Positions 47,778-57,519 of a stretch of DNA of 64,000 nt are shown here, piece by piece. How positions within the stretch are numbered: the first letter of the stretch is position 1; the number at the start of each line of letters is the position of its first letter. The position numbers and the translations under genes were made by a program. The stretch comes from Bog-532 sp963805255 (lineage in GTDB: Bacteria > Actinomycetota > Actinomycetes > Streptosporangiales > Streptosporangiaceae): the NCBI GenBank assembly GCA_963805255.1, contig CAWDTK010000011.1, positions 620,001 through 684,000 on the forward strand. Direction: 5' to 3'. Under the pieces are notes generated by a model. The model ran no database searches, was not told the origin of the DNA, and worked only from the letters and a program-made list of their open reading frames with translations.

Positions 47778-48815
47778 TTATCGCGGCGCCTGGCGGCGGC
47801 TGGTGGCGTTGCCGGCCGTATCCGCGGGTTCGTGCCCGGTGCTGCCGTCGGCGTGCGGCTGCTGTCCGCCGTTGCCGGCGGGCGCGGCTGGCCTGCTGGC
47901 GAGGAGATCGTGCAGCAGGCTGACGGTCCGGTGCTGCCCGGCGCGCTCGCGGTCCAGGGCGCTCTCGGCGCGGGCGAGCTGCTCGCGCAGCGCGGCGATG
48001 GTGTCGTTCGCGGCGGCCAGCTGCGCGGCAGTGGCGGCGAGCTCGGCGGCATGCCGCTGCTTGTCCTGCTCGCGGGCGCGGGCAGCATCAGCGCGGGCTT
48101 GCCCGGCTGCGGCCACGGCGGTGTCACGCTCGGCGCGGGCAGCGGTGACGGCCTCCTCCGCTTCGGCGATCCGTGCTGCGGCTGCCCGTCGTTCGTCGTC
48201 CAGGGCACGGTCGGCGTCGCGGGCACCCTGCTCGGCGTGCTGGCGTGCGGCGGCCTCGGCTTCGGCCGCGGCGAGGGCCTGGGCGGCTGCGGCGCGGGCC
48301 TCGGCGGCGTCCAGCTCGGCGGCGTGGCGGGCGACCGCCTGGCTGGCGGTCTCGGCGCGGGCCTGCTCCAGCTGGGCGGCGGTCTCGGCGCGCACCGCCT
48401 CCACCTGGGCTTCGGCGGCCTCGGGGTCGCCGGCCGCTGCCAGCTGGCCGCCGAGAACGGCGAGCTGGTCCAGCGCGGCGGACAGCTGGGCGCCCAGCCG
48501 GCCCATCGCGGCGATGGCGTCGTCGCGGATGGCCGCGGCCCGGCTGACGGCCGCGGTGACCGGCCGGTCCTGGCCGGGCTGGCCGGTGAGCTGCTGGCGG
48601 CGCCGGAACGCGGTCATCGCGGTGTGCCGGACCAGCACCGGCGTGCCGTCCCCGCGGTCTTCGGGGACCTCCTGCTCGCAGTAGCCGGGCCGGGGACCCG
48701 GCGCGGCCGGGTCCTTGCCCCGGGCCGGGCTGGCGCATCCCGGGTAGCGGCACCTGCCCGGCGCGCCGTCTGCCTGCGTCGGGTCAGCGGTCCCGGTCTC
48801 GGTCGCAGCGGTCAT
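47778..48815 (-). CDS. Coiled-coil cargo protein between istA and istB
   Basis: 345 residues from ATG 48815 with GGAAGGA upstream. A short N-terminal domain has Cys residues (GRCRYPGCASPARGKDP and GYCEQEVPED) that could bind zinc. A basic HTH-like bridge is followed by about 200 residues of Ala/Glu/Arg/Gln-rich coiled coil (AAQLEQARAETASQAVARHA through TIAALREQLARAESALDRER). The outline resembles KfrA-like DNA-binding coiled-coil proteins, but I see no clear KfrA domain. It is in the IS21 transcription order (istA, this gene, istB), so it was probably expressed with transposition genes. Not part of ordinary IS21. Intact. Confidence 0.68.
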   Translation of the reverse strand: MTAATETGTADPTQADGAPGRCRYPGCASPARGKDPAAPGPRPGYCEQEVPEDRGDGTPVLVRHTAMTAFRRRQQLTGQPGQDRPVTAAVSRAAAIRDDAIAAMGRLGAQLSAALDQLAVLGGQLAAAGDPEAAEAQVEAVRAETAAQLEQARAETASQAVARHAAELDAAEARAAAAQALAAAEAEAAARQHAEQGARDADRALDDERRAAAARIAEAEEAVTAARAERDTAVAAAGQARADAARAREQDKQRHAAELAATAAQLAAANDTIAALREQLARAESALDRERAGQHRTVSLLHDLLASRPAAPAGNGGQQPHADGSTGHEPADTAGNATSRRQAPR

Positions 48816-48856
48816 CGACGCTGTCCTTCCTGCTGTTGCCGTGCCGGGCACGGCGG

Positions 48857-48906
48857 AATGAAATGAAATGAGAGGCAACGCAATGAAATGAATCGAGATG
48901 AAATGA
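48857..48906. repeat. Short direct repeats AATGAAATGA
   Basis: Three clustered copies of (A)ATGAAATGA lie between the istA stop and the coiled-coil gene start. AT-rich repeats stand out in this GC-rich setting and could be a binding site for the coiled-coil protein or a translation signal. Confidence 0.6.
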
Positions 48907-48912
48907 GCGCCG

Positions 48913-49887
48913 TCAGGCGCCGCTGGTGTCCGGTCCGCCGGGCAGGACCTGCATGCGGACGCCGGTCGCGGTGGCGAACTCGCGGGGGTCGCGGGCGAAC
49001 CGGGCCGCGGTGACCGCCCTGGCGGCATCGCTGGCCTGGCGGCTGCGTGCGGCGGCCTGCGTGGCCTGCTTCCCGGTGCCTTTCTCCACGATGGACTTGA
49101 TCTTGGCGACGCTGATCACGTCGAGCTCCAGCGCGGCCGCGCAGGCCTGCTCCACCGGGTCGCTGCCGTAAGCGCGGGCCAGCCCGATCAGCGCGTAGAC
49201 CGCGCGCATCCTCGTCCACGGCAGCGGGATGCCGGGGATCCGGGCGGCGTAGATCCCGATCGCCTCGCCGCGGGCGGCGGCCATCCTCGCCAGCTTGTCC
49301 ACGTCGCGGCGGGCGTAGATGTCGGTGTCTGGCGGGAAGTCCGCCGGGTCGCTGGCCCGCCCGCCCGCGGGCTGCTGCGGGTGGGTGCGGATCACCTGGC
49401 CGCGGTGGTAGATCTTCACCAGCGTCCCGTCCGCCCGCACCGTGACCTGCTGCCCGATCAGGCCGTAGGGCACCGAGTAGAACGCGTTCTGCGCCCGGAC
49501 ATGGAAATCGCGCTGCACCTTGGCTTCGCTCCACGCCGGCACCCGGTACGGCCCGGCGGGCGCGGGCAGCAGCGCCGGGGCCTCCAGCTGCGCGAACACC
49601 TCCGCGGGACGGCGGCGGGTGGTGCCATGCACCCGCATCCCGGCCCGGATGCGGCACCAGTCCTCCGCCCGGTGCTGCGCGTCGGCGATGCCGGCGAACT
49701 GCTCCCCGGCGAAGAAGCTGACCTGGACGAATTTCACGCCGTTTTCCACCCTCCCCTTGTCTTGAGGGGAGCGGACCCTGGCCGGGTCCACGACCAGGCC
49801 GCGGGCCTGCGCGTACTCCAGCCACTCCCGGTTCCACCACGGCTCCAGCCGGTCGGCCTTGTCCACCACCGGCTTGAGGTTGTCCGG
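48913..49887 (-). pseudogene. istA: IS21 transposase IstA, C-terminal part (split)
   Basis: The frame reads DNLKPVVDKADRLEPWWNRE, then VRSPQDKGRVENGVKFVQVS with the catalytic Glu, HGTTRRRPAEVF and the C-terminal DNA-contact region VRAQNAFYSVPYGLIGQQVT. It begins right at the conserved Asp-Asn pair, where the recombinase-trio element ends (49888). With the 54019-53388 segment it restores an IstA of about 520 residues. Confidence 0.9.
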
Positions 49888-49974
49888 CTTATGTGCCCGG
49901 CCGCATTATGTGACCGCCAGAAGGTTTCTCCTGCCCGGGCAGGCGTTCTGTTCTCCTGACGGTCACATAACGGT

Positions 49975-50973
49975 TCAGAGTGAGTCGAGCCAGTTGAGCA
50001 GGGCGTCGTCGGACTCCCAGACGGGCTTGGTGCGGGATCCCGCTGAAGTACCCGGCGGCTGGAGGCTGCGGAGGGCAGCCTGCTTCGCCTTGGTGTTGAT
50101 CTCGGCGTACCGGTTCGTCGTGCTCAGATCGGCGTGGCCAAGCCAGCCCCGGATCACGTTGACCTCGACGCCGGCTTCGAGGAGATGAACGGCCGCGGTG
50201 TGCCGGAAAGTGTGCGGGCTCACCGTCCGCCCGGTCCGGGGATCATCAAACCGGGCCGTGTGCCGCCTGACGATCTTGTAGATGCCGTAGCGGGTCAGCG
50301 GCTGGCCGCGGCTGGCGAAGACGGCGTCGCCGGGCCCGGCATCCGGGCCGGTCAGGTCGGAGAGAAGGTCGGCGGTCTGCCGCCAGAGCGGGCAGGTCCG
50401 CCACTTGTCGCCCTTGCCGTGCAGCCGGGTGAGCGGCTGCACGCCGAGGTCGAGGTTCCCGGCCCGCAGGTCGGCTGCTTCCTGGGCTCGCGCGCCGGTG
50501 TTGTAGAGGAACAGCAGCAGTGCCCGGTCCCGCAGTGCGTGCCGGCCGTCGCGGGGCATGTGCTTCAGGAGGTCCTCGACCTCGTCCCTTTCCAGGAACC
50601 GGGTTTCGGGCGGGGCGGTGCGTTTCATGGGGATCGCGGTGACCTGCTGGCAGGCGGCGAGCATTTCCGGGGACCGGACGGCGATGTACTCGAAGAACGT
50701 GTGGAGCACGGCGAGCCGCTGGTTGCGGGTGCGGACGTGGTTGCCGCGGTCGTGCTCGAGGTGGCGCAGGAACCTGACGATGCGGTCATAGGTCAGGTCC
50801 CCGAGGGTGAGCCGGGTGACCTTGCAGGACTTGTCGGACGCGGCGAAGGTCAGCAGCAGCCGGATGGTGTCCCGGTAGCTGCGCACCGACGACGGGCGCA
50901 GGCCCTTGACGGTGATCAGGTGGTCGGCGAAGAACGAGTGGATGACAGGTCCCAGCGGCTTGTCCTGGCTCAT
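49975..50973 (-). CDS. Tyrosine recombinase, third gene of the RIT element
   Basis: 332 residues from ATG 50973, which overlaps the preceding stop (ATGA). N-terminal SAM-like domain (DHLITVKGLRPSSVRSYRDT). Catalytic domain has box I LFLYNTGARAQEAADLR, then KGDKWRTCPLW (beta-sheet lysine), HTFRHTAAVHLLEAG, GWLGHADLSTTNRYAEI (Tyr nucleophile). All active-site residues are present. It should cut and join DNA for movement of the trio element. Intact. Confidence 0.92.
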   Translation of the reverse strand: MSQDKPLGPVIHSFFADHLITVKGLRPSSVRSYRDTIRLLLTFAASDKSCKVTRLTLGDLTYDRIVRFLRHLEHDRGNHVRTRNQRLAVLHTFFEYIAVRSPEMLAACQQVTAIPMKRTAPPETRFLERDEVEDLLKHMPRDGRHALRDRALLLFLYNTGARAQEAADLRAGNLDLGVQPLTRLHGKGDKWRTCPLWRQTADLLSDLTGPDAGPGDAVFASRGQPLTRYGIYKIVRRHTARFDDPRTGRTVSPHTFRHTAAVHLLEAGVEVNVIRGWLGHADLSTTNRYAEINTKAKQAALRSLQPPGTSAGSRTKPVWESDDALLNWLDSL

Positions 50974-51942
50974 AGCGCCGCCTCCAGCCAGGCCGGGCCG
51001 GCGAAGGACTCGAACCGGCGGTTCGCCTCGGCCAGCAGATCGGCGGTGATGGTCAGGTAGACGGCCGTGGACTCGGGGTCGACGTGTCCCATGAACGTGG
51101 ACAGCTGGTGGAGCCGTGACTGGGGGTCGCCGTCCTCGCGATACCAGCGCAGCAGGCACCCGACTGCGAAGGAATGGCGGAGATCATGCAGTCTCGGGGA
51201 CGAGAACGCCGTCCGGGACGGGCAGGGCGAGCGCGGGGACGAGATGGTGGAAGGCCTGGCTGGCGGTGCCGGGATGGATGCTCCGCCGTCCGTCGAAGGT
51301 GAACAGCGGCGAGCCGGGGCCGGCCGCAGGATCGCCGGAACGGCGCCGTTCTGCCTGCGCCGCCACGAGGGCGCCGATCCGCGGCCCGTGCGGTACCAGG
51401 CGGTCCTTGCCGAACTTTCCGCCCCGGACCGTGAGCAGGCTCCGGCTCGCGTCGATGTCGCCGAGGCGCATCCCGCACGCTTCGGCGGCGCGCAGTCCGA
51501 GCCCGTAGCACAAGGCGAAGATCGCCTGGTAGACGTGGCCGCGGCCGCGGGCCCGGGAGTTGTCGGGAAGCAGCGCGGCGGCGGCCAGCAGGGCACGGGC
51601 CTGGACGGCGGTGAACAGGAACGGGACGCGCCCGGAGGCCGCCTTCCGCGGACGGGGCAGCGCCGGGGCGCTGTCGAGGAGTTCCTGCGCGATGGCCCAG
51701 CGGAACAGGCCGTCGGCGACGCCGAGCAGGTGGTTGAAGCTGCGGGGCCTCTGCCGGGGCCGGGACCCGAGGAACTCTTCCATCAGGGCCGGGGTCAGGT
51801 CACCGAGCCCGGCGTTCTTCCCGGCGGCGAACCGTGACAGGAGCCGCAGTTCGCTTTGCTCGCTGTGGTACTTGCGCCCGAGTGCCCGCTTGTGCGCGAG
51901 GAACCGGCCGGCGGCGTCCTCGACGCTGATGTTCCGGCTCAC
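50970..51942 (-). pseudogene. Tyrosine recombinase, second gene of the RIT element, frameshifted
   Basis: From GTG 51942 (GTGA overlap with the upstream stop): LAHKRALGRKYHSEQSELRL, AIFALCYGLGLRAAEACGMR (box I Arg). A one-base shift near 51190 puts HDLRHSFAVGCLLRWYREDG and FMGHVDPESTAVYLTITADL, with HxxR and Tyr, in the next frame to 50970. About 323 residues when joined. All catalytic residues exist but not in one frame, so the trio is likely inactive unless this is a read error. Confidence 0.85.
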
Positions 51943-53204
51943 GGCAGGGCCTCCTCGCCGTCGCCGAGGGCGACTTCCCGCAGGGACTCGACGGCGACCT
52001 TCGCGTAGATGTCGGTCGAGGCCGGCGAGCGGTGGCCGACGACGTCGCCGATCGTCTTGAGGTCGAACCCGTCGTCGGTCAGCCGCTGGACGGCGCTGTG
52101 CCGCAGCGTGTGCGAGCCGGGCCGGGGAACGTCGATCCCGGCGAGCAGCAGGTAGCGGCGGGCGACGCCGGACACGGCCGCGCCGCCGATCGGGCGGACA
52201 GGTGCCATCGCGCGGAAGAACACGTGCCGGTCATCGGACTGCGGGCGCCCGTTGCGCAGGTAGTCGGCCAGGGCGTCCCCGGCCGCGCCGGACAGCGGGA
52301 AGGCCGTCGAGTGGGCGGCCTTCCGCTCCGGGATGGCCAGGCGGGCGCGCTTCCAGTCGATGTCGTCCAGGTTCAGGGCCACGATCTCCCGGGCGCGCAG
52401 CCCGTAGGTGGCCAGCAGCAGCATGATCGCGTAGTCCCGTTTCCCGCACGGCGTGCGCCGGTCGGGCAGGGCGAGCACGCGGCCGACGTCCTCCCAGGAG
52501 ATGGACCGCGGCAGTGTCGACAGCCGGTATGCCTGCGGCCACTCGACCGCCTCGGCCAGGTCCCTGGACAGGACGCCCTCGCGGCGGGCGTAGCGCAGGA
52601 AGACGCGCAGCACGCCGCAGCCTTCCCGCACCGTCGTCTTCGCCAGTCCCGCGCCCGACCGGTCGGCGGTATAGGCGCTCAGCAGCGGCGGGGACAGCTC
52701 GTGCAGCCCGGTGACCCCGGCCCGCCCGAGCCATGCCTCGAACCGGCTCAGGTGGAAGCGATAGGAATACACCGAGGCCGGGCGCAGGCCGCGCTCGGAG
52801 ACCAGGTACTCGAAGAATCCCGGGACCGTCTCGCCGAACGGGTCCGCCCGGTGGGGGCGCCCGGTGCCCTCATAGCCCGGGATGACGATCGTGAGCATCT
52901 GCTCGACCGGGCTGCGGATGTCCTTGGCGAGCGTGTCCCCCTGGGCGCGCCGGGCGTCGCGGGACTGGCTGACCCGCATGGCGACGAAGGCGCTGACGTG
53001 CTCTGGCAGGTCGGCGGGCTGGCGGGCGCCGTTCGCCGCGGCGAACTCTCCGAAGGCGGTCACCAGCGGCACCCTCCGCAGGACGCACCGGGTTTCGTAG
53101 CCTTCTCCGGCCAGCCAGGTCACGTACTGCTCGATCTGCGGCCCGATCCAGGATGCCCGGATCCGGTCGACGGTCTGCGGCCTGACGAAGTACTCCTCCA
53201 GCAT
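51939..53204 (-). CDS. Tyrosine recombinase, first gene of the RIT element
   Basis: 421 residues from ATG 53204, with GGGGAGG 9 nt upstream; ATG 53243 is an in-frame alternative without a good site. Long N-terminal region, core-binding domain ERGLRPASVYSYRFHLSRFE, box I LLATYGLRAREIVALNLDDI, SHTLRHSAVQRLTDDGFD, VVGHRSPASTDIYAKV. The R...HxxR...H...Y set is complete. Overlaps the second recombinase by 4 bp. Intact. Confidence 0.92.
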   Translation of the reverse strand: MLEEYFVRPQTVDRIRASWIGPQIEQYVTWLAGEGYETRCVLRRVPLVTAFGEFAAANGARQPADLPEHVSAFVAMRVSQSRDARRAQGDTLAKDIRSPVEQMLTIVIPGYEGTGRPHRADPFGETVPGFFEYLVSERGLRPASVYSYRFHLSRFEAWLGRAGVTGLHELSPPLLSAYTADRSGAGLAKTTVREGCGVLRVFLRYARREGVLSRDLAEAVEWPQAYRLSTLPRSISWEDVGRVLALPDRRTPCGKRDYAIMLLLATYGLRAREIVALNLDDIDWKRARLAIPERKAAHSTAFPLSGAAGDALADYLRNGRPQSDDRHVFFRAMAPVRPIGGAAVSGVARRYLLLAGIDVPRPGSHTLRHSAVQRLTDDGFDLKTIGDVVGHRSPASTDIYAKVAVESLREVALGDGEEALP

Positions 53205-53387
53205 CGCGAGGTTCCTCCCCGTGAGTGAACGATGACGAATCATCGATCCCCTGGGGCCGCTGCGTTATGTGGCCGGTTCCCTCCAGCAATGACCGTGAAT
53301 CCCTGTCATGATCAGGGGAACCCGCCGGTGAGGGCACATAATGCGGCCGGGCACATAACCCGGAAAATGTTGCCCGCCACATTTTCC

Positions 53388-54019
53388 GGGACCAGCACCT
53401 TGAACATGCCGCCAAAAAAGCTCCATGCCGCCTCACAGCCGGCGATCACCGCGGCCGTCGTCTGCGAGAACGTCAGATACACGAAGCAATAGCGCGATAG
53501 CACCGCGGTGAACACCAGCGCGTGCAGCCTCCGCCGCCGGTCCCCGTCGGGGATCATCCCCAGGTAGCCGAAGTCGATCTGCACCTCTTCGCCGGGCTTG
53601 CCGTCGGCCACCGGCACCGTCACCTGCTGCCGGGACGAGGAGGAGTACCCGCACTCCGCCGCGGCGAACCGCGCCAGCGTCCGGTACGGCACCACTATCC
53701 CCCGCCGCCCCAGCAGCTCCCCGATCTTCACCAGCGTCAGGCCGTCCTTCACCCACCCGGTGATCTCGGCCTTCCGCGCAGCCAGCTCCTCCCACGACGG
53801 GCCGTGCCCGGCCGGGCGGGCCGGGCGCACCGCCGCCACCACCTGCCCGACCAGCTCATCACTCAGCTGCGACTCATCCCCGCCGCGGGCCAGGCCCGCC
53901 GCCTGCGCCGCCGCGATATACCGCTGGGCGGTCTTCACATCCACGCCCGCCCGCCTGGCCGCCGGGCGCTTGCCCGCCCCGCCCAGCCACGCCCGCAGGA
54001 CCTCTCTCACCTGTGTCAC
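53388..54019 (-). pseudogene. istA: IS21 transposase IstA, N-terminal part (split)
   Basis: From GTG 54019 (GGGAGG upstream): MTQVREVLRAWLGGAGKRPA, HTH (AARRAGVDVKTAQRYIAAAQ), DGLTLVKIGELLGRRGIVVP, and DDE motif VQIDFGYLGMI with the first Asp. It stops at FFGGMFKVLVP, right before the second catalytic Asp, where the trio element begins. Confidence 0.9.
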
Positions 54020-54180
54020 CCAGAACCTCCCGGAACGCCATCCCCTGCCATCTCTTCCAGTCCGAAATGAACCGGAAGATCACAGCAGGGTGGTCCATCA
54101 ACTGGCAACCCAGGTGGTCCCATCCCCGTGGCAACAACCCTCAGCAGGTGGTCCCATGCTCATGGCAGACGACAAGCGCC

Positions 54181-54509
54181 GGGCCATTGGAGCCCTCGCG
54201 ATCAGCTTTCCACTGCATCAGCAGCCGTACGTCTGGCCCGACGGGCCGCCCACGGCAGCCTCGCCCGAGGAGCCGCCGACGTAAGTGGCTCATGCTCAGC
54301 AGGTCGCCCGTTCGGCGTCAAGCGCGAGCGCAGCGGTCATGACAGTCAGGACGACGGGAGTCAGGTACATAAGTTGCGAGTCCCCCCGCGGACACGAACC
54401 CCCATAGCGGCTCCGAACCCGGACCGGCCATGGTGCCGGCCGGTAGGTTGCTGACCCGGCCGCCAGATCACCGCCACATGCGGTGAGTCAGCGTGCCCAC
54501 CAGCCCCAG
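54181..54509. other. Spacer between IS21 and IS1380
   Basis: No gene or RNA recognised. Confidence 0.3.
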
Positions 54510-56308
54510 CCCTTAGCCCTGGCTTTTCATCCGGATGTTCAGCTGACCGGCGCGTTGACCGTAAAAGGTGCTCCTGAACTGGGACGATAAGAGTGCTGAA
54601 GCCCTTATCAGCGCTAGTTCGAGGAGCACCTCAAAAGTGAACCTTACCGGGTGGTCGAAGAGCCTGGAAGTCACCGCCGATGGCGAGGGCGTCGTGTCGC
54701 ATGCCGGGCTGGCCCTGCTGCGCCTGCTAGCCGACAAGACCGGGCTGACCGGGGGGCTGTCGCGGGCGCTGGCCTCGCCGCGGCTGCTGATCCACGACCG
54801 CGGCCGGGTGACGGCGGACCTGGCCTGCGCGATCGCCGACGGCAGCGAGGTGATCAGCGACTTCCGGGTGCTGGGCGACCAGAAAGAGCTGTTCGGTCTG
54901 GTCGCCTCGGTGCCGACTACGTGGCGGACGCTCGATGAGATCGCCGCGGGCGGCCCGCGGGCCCTGACCCGGATCACCAGGGCGGTGAACGGCGCCCGCC
55001 GCCAGGCCTGGGCCGCCGTTGAAGCCCGGCACGGCGCCCTGCCCGGCGTGCGGGTCGCGGATAAGGTCCTGCAGGGCGTGACCTGCATCCGGCTGGACGC
55101 CACGGTCACCCCGGCGCATTCCGATAAGGAGCTGGCGGAACCGAATTTCAAGGGTTTCGGGCATCACCCTTTGCTCGGGTACTGCGATAACACCGGTGAG
55201 CCGCTGGCCGGGATGATGCGCCGCGGCGGCGCCGGGTCAAATACCACCGCCGATCACCTGCAGGTGCTCGGTGACGCGATCGCCGCGCTGCCGCCGAAGT
55301 TCCGGCGGCGGCTGATGGTCACTGCGGATGGGGCCGGGGCCAGCCACGGGCTGATCACCCGCCTCGATCAGCTGGCGTCCCGGCCCGGGTACCAGCTGAC
55401 CTACTCCGTCGGCTGGGAGCTGGGCGGCCGTGAGCGGGCCGCGATCCGGCTGGTCCCGCAGGAGGCCTGGCAGATCGCGATCGATCAGCGCGGCCAGGTG
55501 CGCGAGCGCCGTGCGCCTGGCGCCTGCGCGGACCGGTCTTGCGGGCATACGCGGTGCTGGATCGAAGAAGCCCACGTCACCGAGCTGACCGGGCTGCTGC
55601 GCGAAGGCCCTCACGGGGACCAGCTGGACGGCTGGCCGGCCAGCATGCGCGTCTTTGCCCGCCGGGAGCGGCCGCACCCCGGCGCCCAGCTGAGCCTGTT
55701 CGAGAACCAGGACGGCTGGCGTTACTGCCTGTGGGTCTCGAACGTGCCCGCCGGGCTGCGCGGCTGGCGGGCCCAGCTGGGCTACATCGACGCTGCGCAC
55801 CGGGTGCACGCCAGGGTTGAGGACGGCATCCGTACCGGGAAGGACTGCGGGATCGGCCGGTTCCCCTCGCACGATTTCGCGATGAATTCCGGGTGGCTGG
55901 CCGCCGCCTTGATCGCCGCCACCTTGCTGTCCTGGCTGCGGCTGCTCGCCCTGGACGGCGACCTGGCCAAAGCAGAACCAAAGACTTTGCGTTACCGGAT
56001 CCTGCATGCCGCCGGGAAGCTGGTCCGCGGCGGCCGCCGCCGGCGGCTGAAAATCCCCGCCACCTGGCCCTGGGCAGAGGCCATCGCCACCGCCTGGGCC
56101 CGGATCACCGCCCTGCCACACGCACCCTGACCAGCGAAAGCTATCCCTGCGATACGGAAGGAGTCCCCCCGGGGCCTGTGGAACCCCCGGCCACCGGCCC
56201 GCCAGCCGGGCCACCGTCATACCCCGACCGTAAAATCACGAACTGTTCAGCGGTTCAGCCGCGATCCCAGGCCAGCCCTCCGCCCGCATGAATCATCAGG
56301 GTTAGGGA
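54510..56308 (+). mobile_element. IS1380-family insertion sequence
   Basis: Imperfect ends: left CCCTTAGCCCTGGCTTTTC and complement of right CCCTAACCCTGATGATTCA share CCCT and TCAT blocks. Borders are approximate. Encloses one intact transposase. Confidence 0.6.
54637..56130 (+). CDS. IS1380-family transposase
   Basis: 497 residues from GTG 54637 with GAGGAG about 10 nt before it. Family features: GVVSHAGLALLRLLADKTG, VTADLACAIADGSEVISDF, ITCIRLDATVTP-like CIRLDATVTPAHSDKE with the first Asp, VTADGAGASHGLITRL with the second Asp, and the C-terminal GIGRFPSHDFAMNSGWLAAA region. Normal length, intact, so it could be active. Only a C-terminal fragment of the same family lies at 18024-18773. Confidence 0.9.
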   Translation: MNLTGWSKSLEVTADGEGVVSHAGLALLRLLADKTGLTGGLSRALASPRLLIHDRGRVTADLACAIADGSEVISDFRVLGDQKELFGLVASVPTTWRTLDEIAAGGPRALTRITRAVNGARRQAWAAVEARHGALPGVRVADKVLQGVTCIRLDATVTPAHSDKELAEPNFKGFGHHPLLGYCDNTGEPLAGMMRRGGAGSNTTADHLQVLGDAIAALPPKFRRRLMVTADGAGASHGLITRLDQLASRPGYQLTYSVGWELGGRERAAIRLVPQEAWQIAIDQRGQVRERRAPGACADRSCGHTRCWIEEAHVTELTGLLREGPHGDQLDGWPASMRVFARRERPHPGAQLSLFENQDGWRYCLWVSNVPAGLRGWRAQLGYIDAAHRVHARVEDGIRTGKDCGIGRFPSHDFAMNSGWLAAALIAATLLSWLRLLALDGDLAKAEPKTLRYRILHAAGKLVRGGRRRRLKIPATWPWAEAIATAWARITALPHAP

Positions 56309-56732
56309 GCAGGAGCGCGCCATGTCAACGCACCGATGAGGCGCCCCGGGCACCCGGCCACGAACGCGTGGGCCATCCGCGCTTGCTCAGGCACCCCCAA
56401 GATCGCCACTCTCTTTCGAGCCACTGCCCCGGCCATCATGCACCGCCCTTCGTGGCTTCCAGCCCGGGCGGCAACCGGGAACAGCAGCGGACGCAGGGCA
56501 TATGCAGCCTCAACTCATCCCGCATGTTAACCCGGAATCCGCTGCGGACCCTGTCCGTGGCCGTCCGTGGAAAGCCGACGGTTACACCGACCGTCCGAAG
56601 GCGCGGACGCCGCTGTATGTCCGTGGACCCCGCAACACAGGGCTCTACAGCGACCCGAGGTGACTCACGGCGAGACAAAGAGAAACGGCCCGCATAGCCG
56701 AGAATTCGCAGATAGCGGGCCGTTTTCGCTGG
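56309..56732. other. Spacer, nothing recognised
   Basis: No gene seen in about 420 bp. Confidence 0.3.
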
Positions 56733-56788
56733 TGGTGGCAGGTGATGGATTCGAACCATCGAAGGCGTAGCCGACGGTTTTACGGACC
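56733..56788 (-). other. tRNA-Tyr(GTA) 3'-half, attachment-site scar
   Basis: On the minus strand the sequence from the anticodon loop (CCGTAAA) through the variable arm (CGTCGGCTACGCCTTCG) and T-arm (GATGGTTCGAATCCATC) to ACCTGCCACCA matches a tRNA-Tyr 3' half. The 5' side (GGCGTTTC...) only weakly pairs with the acceptor strand, so the tRNA is not intact. tRNA-Tyr is a known target of SLP1-type integrative elements. A DUF2637 gene of that element type lies next to it. Confidence 0.65.
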
Positions 56789-56936
56789 TCCCGCTACGTC
56801 GGGTCATTTGAAACGCCACCAACCAGGAAACTCCCATCGATAACCAGCCGATTCACCCGGGAAAACCGCAGGTCGTGCTGGAGAAACGGAGGCGGCAGCC
56901 CGTAGAAGCTGCCGCCTCCACTGTTTGAGGCCGCTC

Positions 56937-57519
56937 TTATGCGGCTTGGTCGAGGATGCGCTTGACCTTGCGGCGGTCGATGTTGAATTCCCGCTATGGC
57001 GCGCTGGCTCTGGCCCGCCTCGTGCCGCGCGCGGACGGTCTGCTCCAGGGTCGGCGCAGCGGTGAGTTCGGGCGGTGCTTCTTGTACCAAGGGTGGTAGG
57101 ACCTGGTGCCACGGCTCGGGCTCGGCCTCACCTGGCCGGGTGCCACGTTCGGTGCGGATCAGCATCATCAGCAGCTCGAATGTGCCGACCAGCGCCAAGG
57201 CGGGCCATGCGCTGACCAGTGCGCTGACGGGGCCGTGCCCGACGCCGTGCGCCAGGTTGGCGCCGACCGCGGCCACGATGTCGGCGCCCAGGCTCCAGGC
57301 GGCCAGCCGTGGTACGGGCTGGTGTCGGCGGCTGGCGTCCAGCAGCACCATGGACGCAGCCCAGATCAGGCCGTCCACGGTGAACGGCAGCAGCCGGGCC
57401 GTCACGCCGGACTCGCCGTGCGAGCGCACCAGTTCGTAGGCGCGCTGATAGGAGATGATGGCGGCGACGACGGCCATTACCGCGAGCGCCGTCGTGATCC
57501 TGATGAGCTGGTTGGTCAC
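56937..57519 (-). pseudogene. DUF2637 membrane protein, one frameshift
   Basis: From GTG 57519: RITTALAVMAVVAAIISYQR, ELVRSHGESGVTARLLPFTV, DGLIWAASMVLLDASRR and LVSAWPALALVGTFELLMML, the DUF2637 pattern of about four membrane helices found in actinomycete integrative conjugative elements. The C-terminus GQSQRAIA should run on into an HTH (REFNIDRRKVKRILDQA) but a base is missing near 56993; that end lies in the next frame to the TAA at 56937. The start overlaps the stop of the small gene upstream. Confidence 0.82.

Larger units (their letters stand above)
49888..53387 (-). mobile_element. Recombinase-in-trio (RIT) element inserted in istA
   Basis: Three tandem tyrosine recombinase genes with 4-bp overlaps, the hallmark of RIT elements, are bounded by inverted repeats with the core TTATGTGCCCGGCCGC. 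Each end also has inner TTATGTG or CACATAA copies: left 49888-49975, right about 53263-53387. A further hairpin GAAAATGT/ACATTTTC lies at the right border. It splits istA between the VLVP and DNLK codons. The exact border may vary by a few bases because both sides share CCGG. Confidence 0.85.
46823..54174 (-). mobile_element. IS21-family element with cargo gene and nested recombinase-trio element
   Basis: Outer ends start TGTC and end GACA, flanked by a perfect 6-bp duplication AGCGCC (46817-46822, 54175-54180). Multiple internal copies of GGGACCA-type repeats line both ends, as usual for IS21. It encodes istA (split by the element at 49888-53387), a coiled-coil gene and istB, all leftward. 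Without the nested element it is about 3.85 kb; the extra size over a plain IS21 is the cargo gene. Confidence 0.88.

Noticed and set aside
56733..56830. A functional tRNA-Tyr gene
   Set aside because: The 5' part does not pair properly with the acceptor strand and the D-arm is poor; only the 3' half is convincing.
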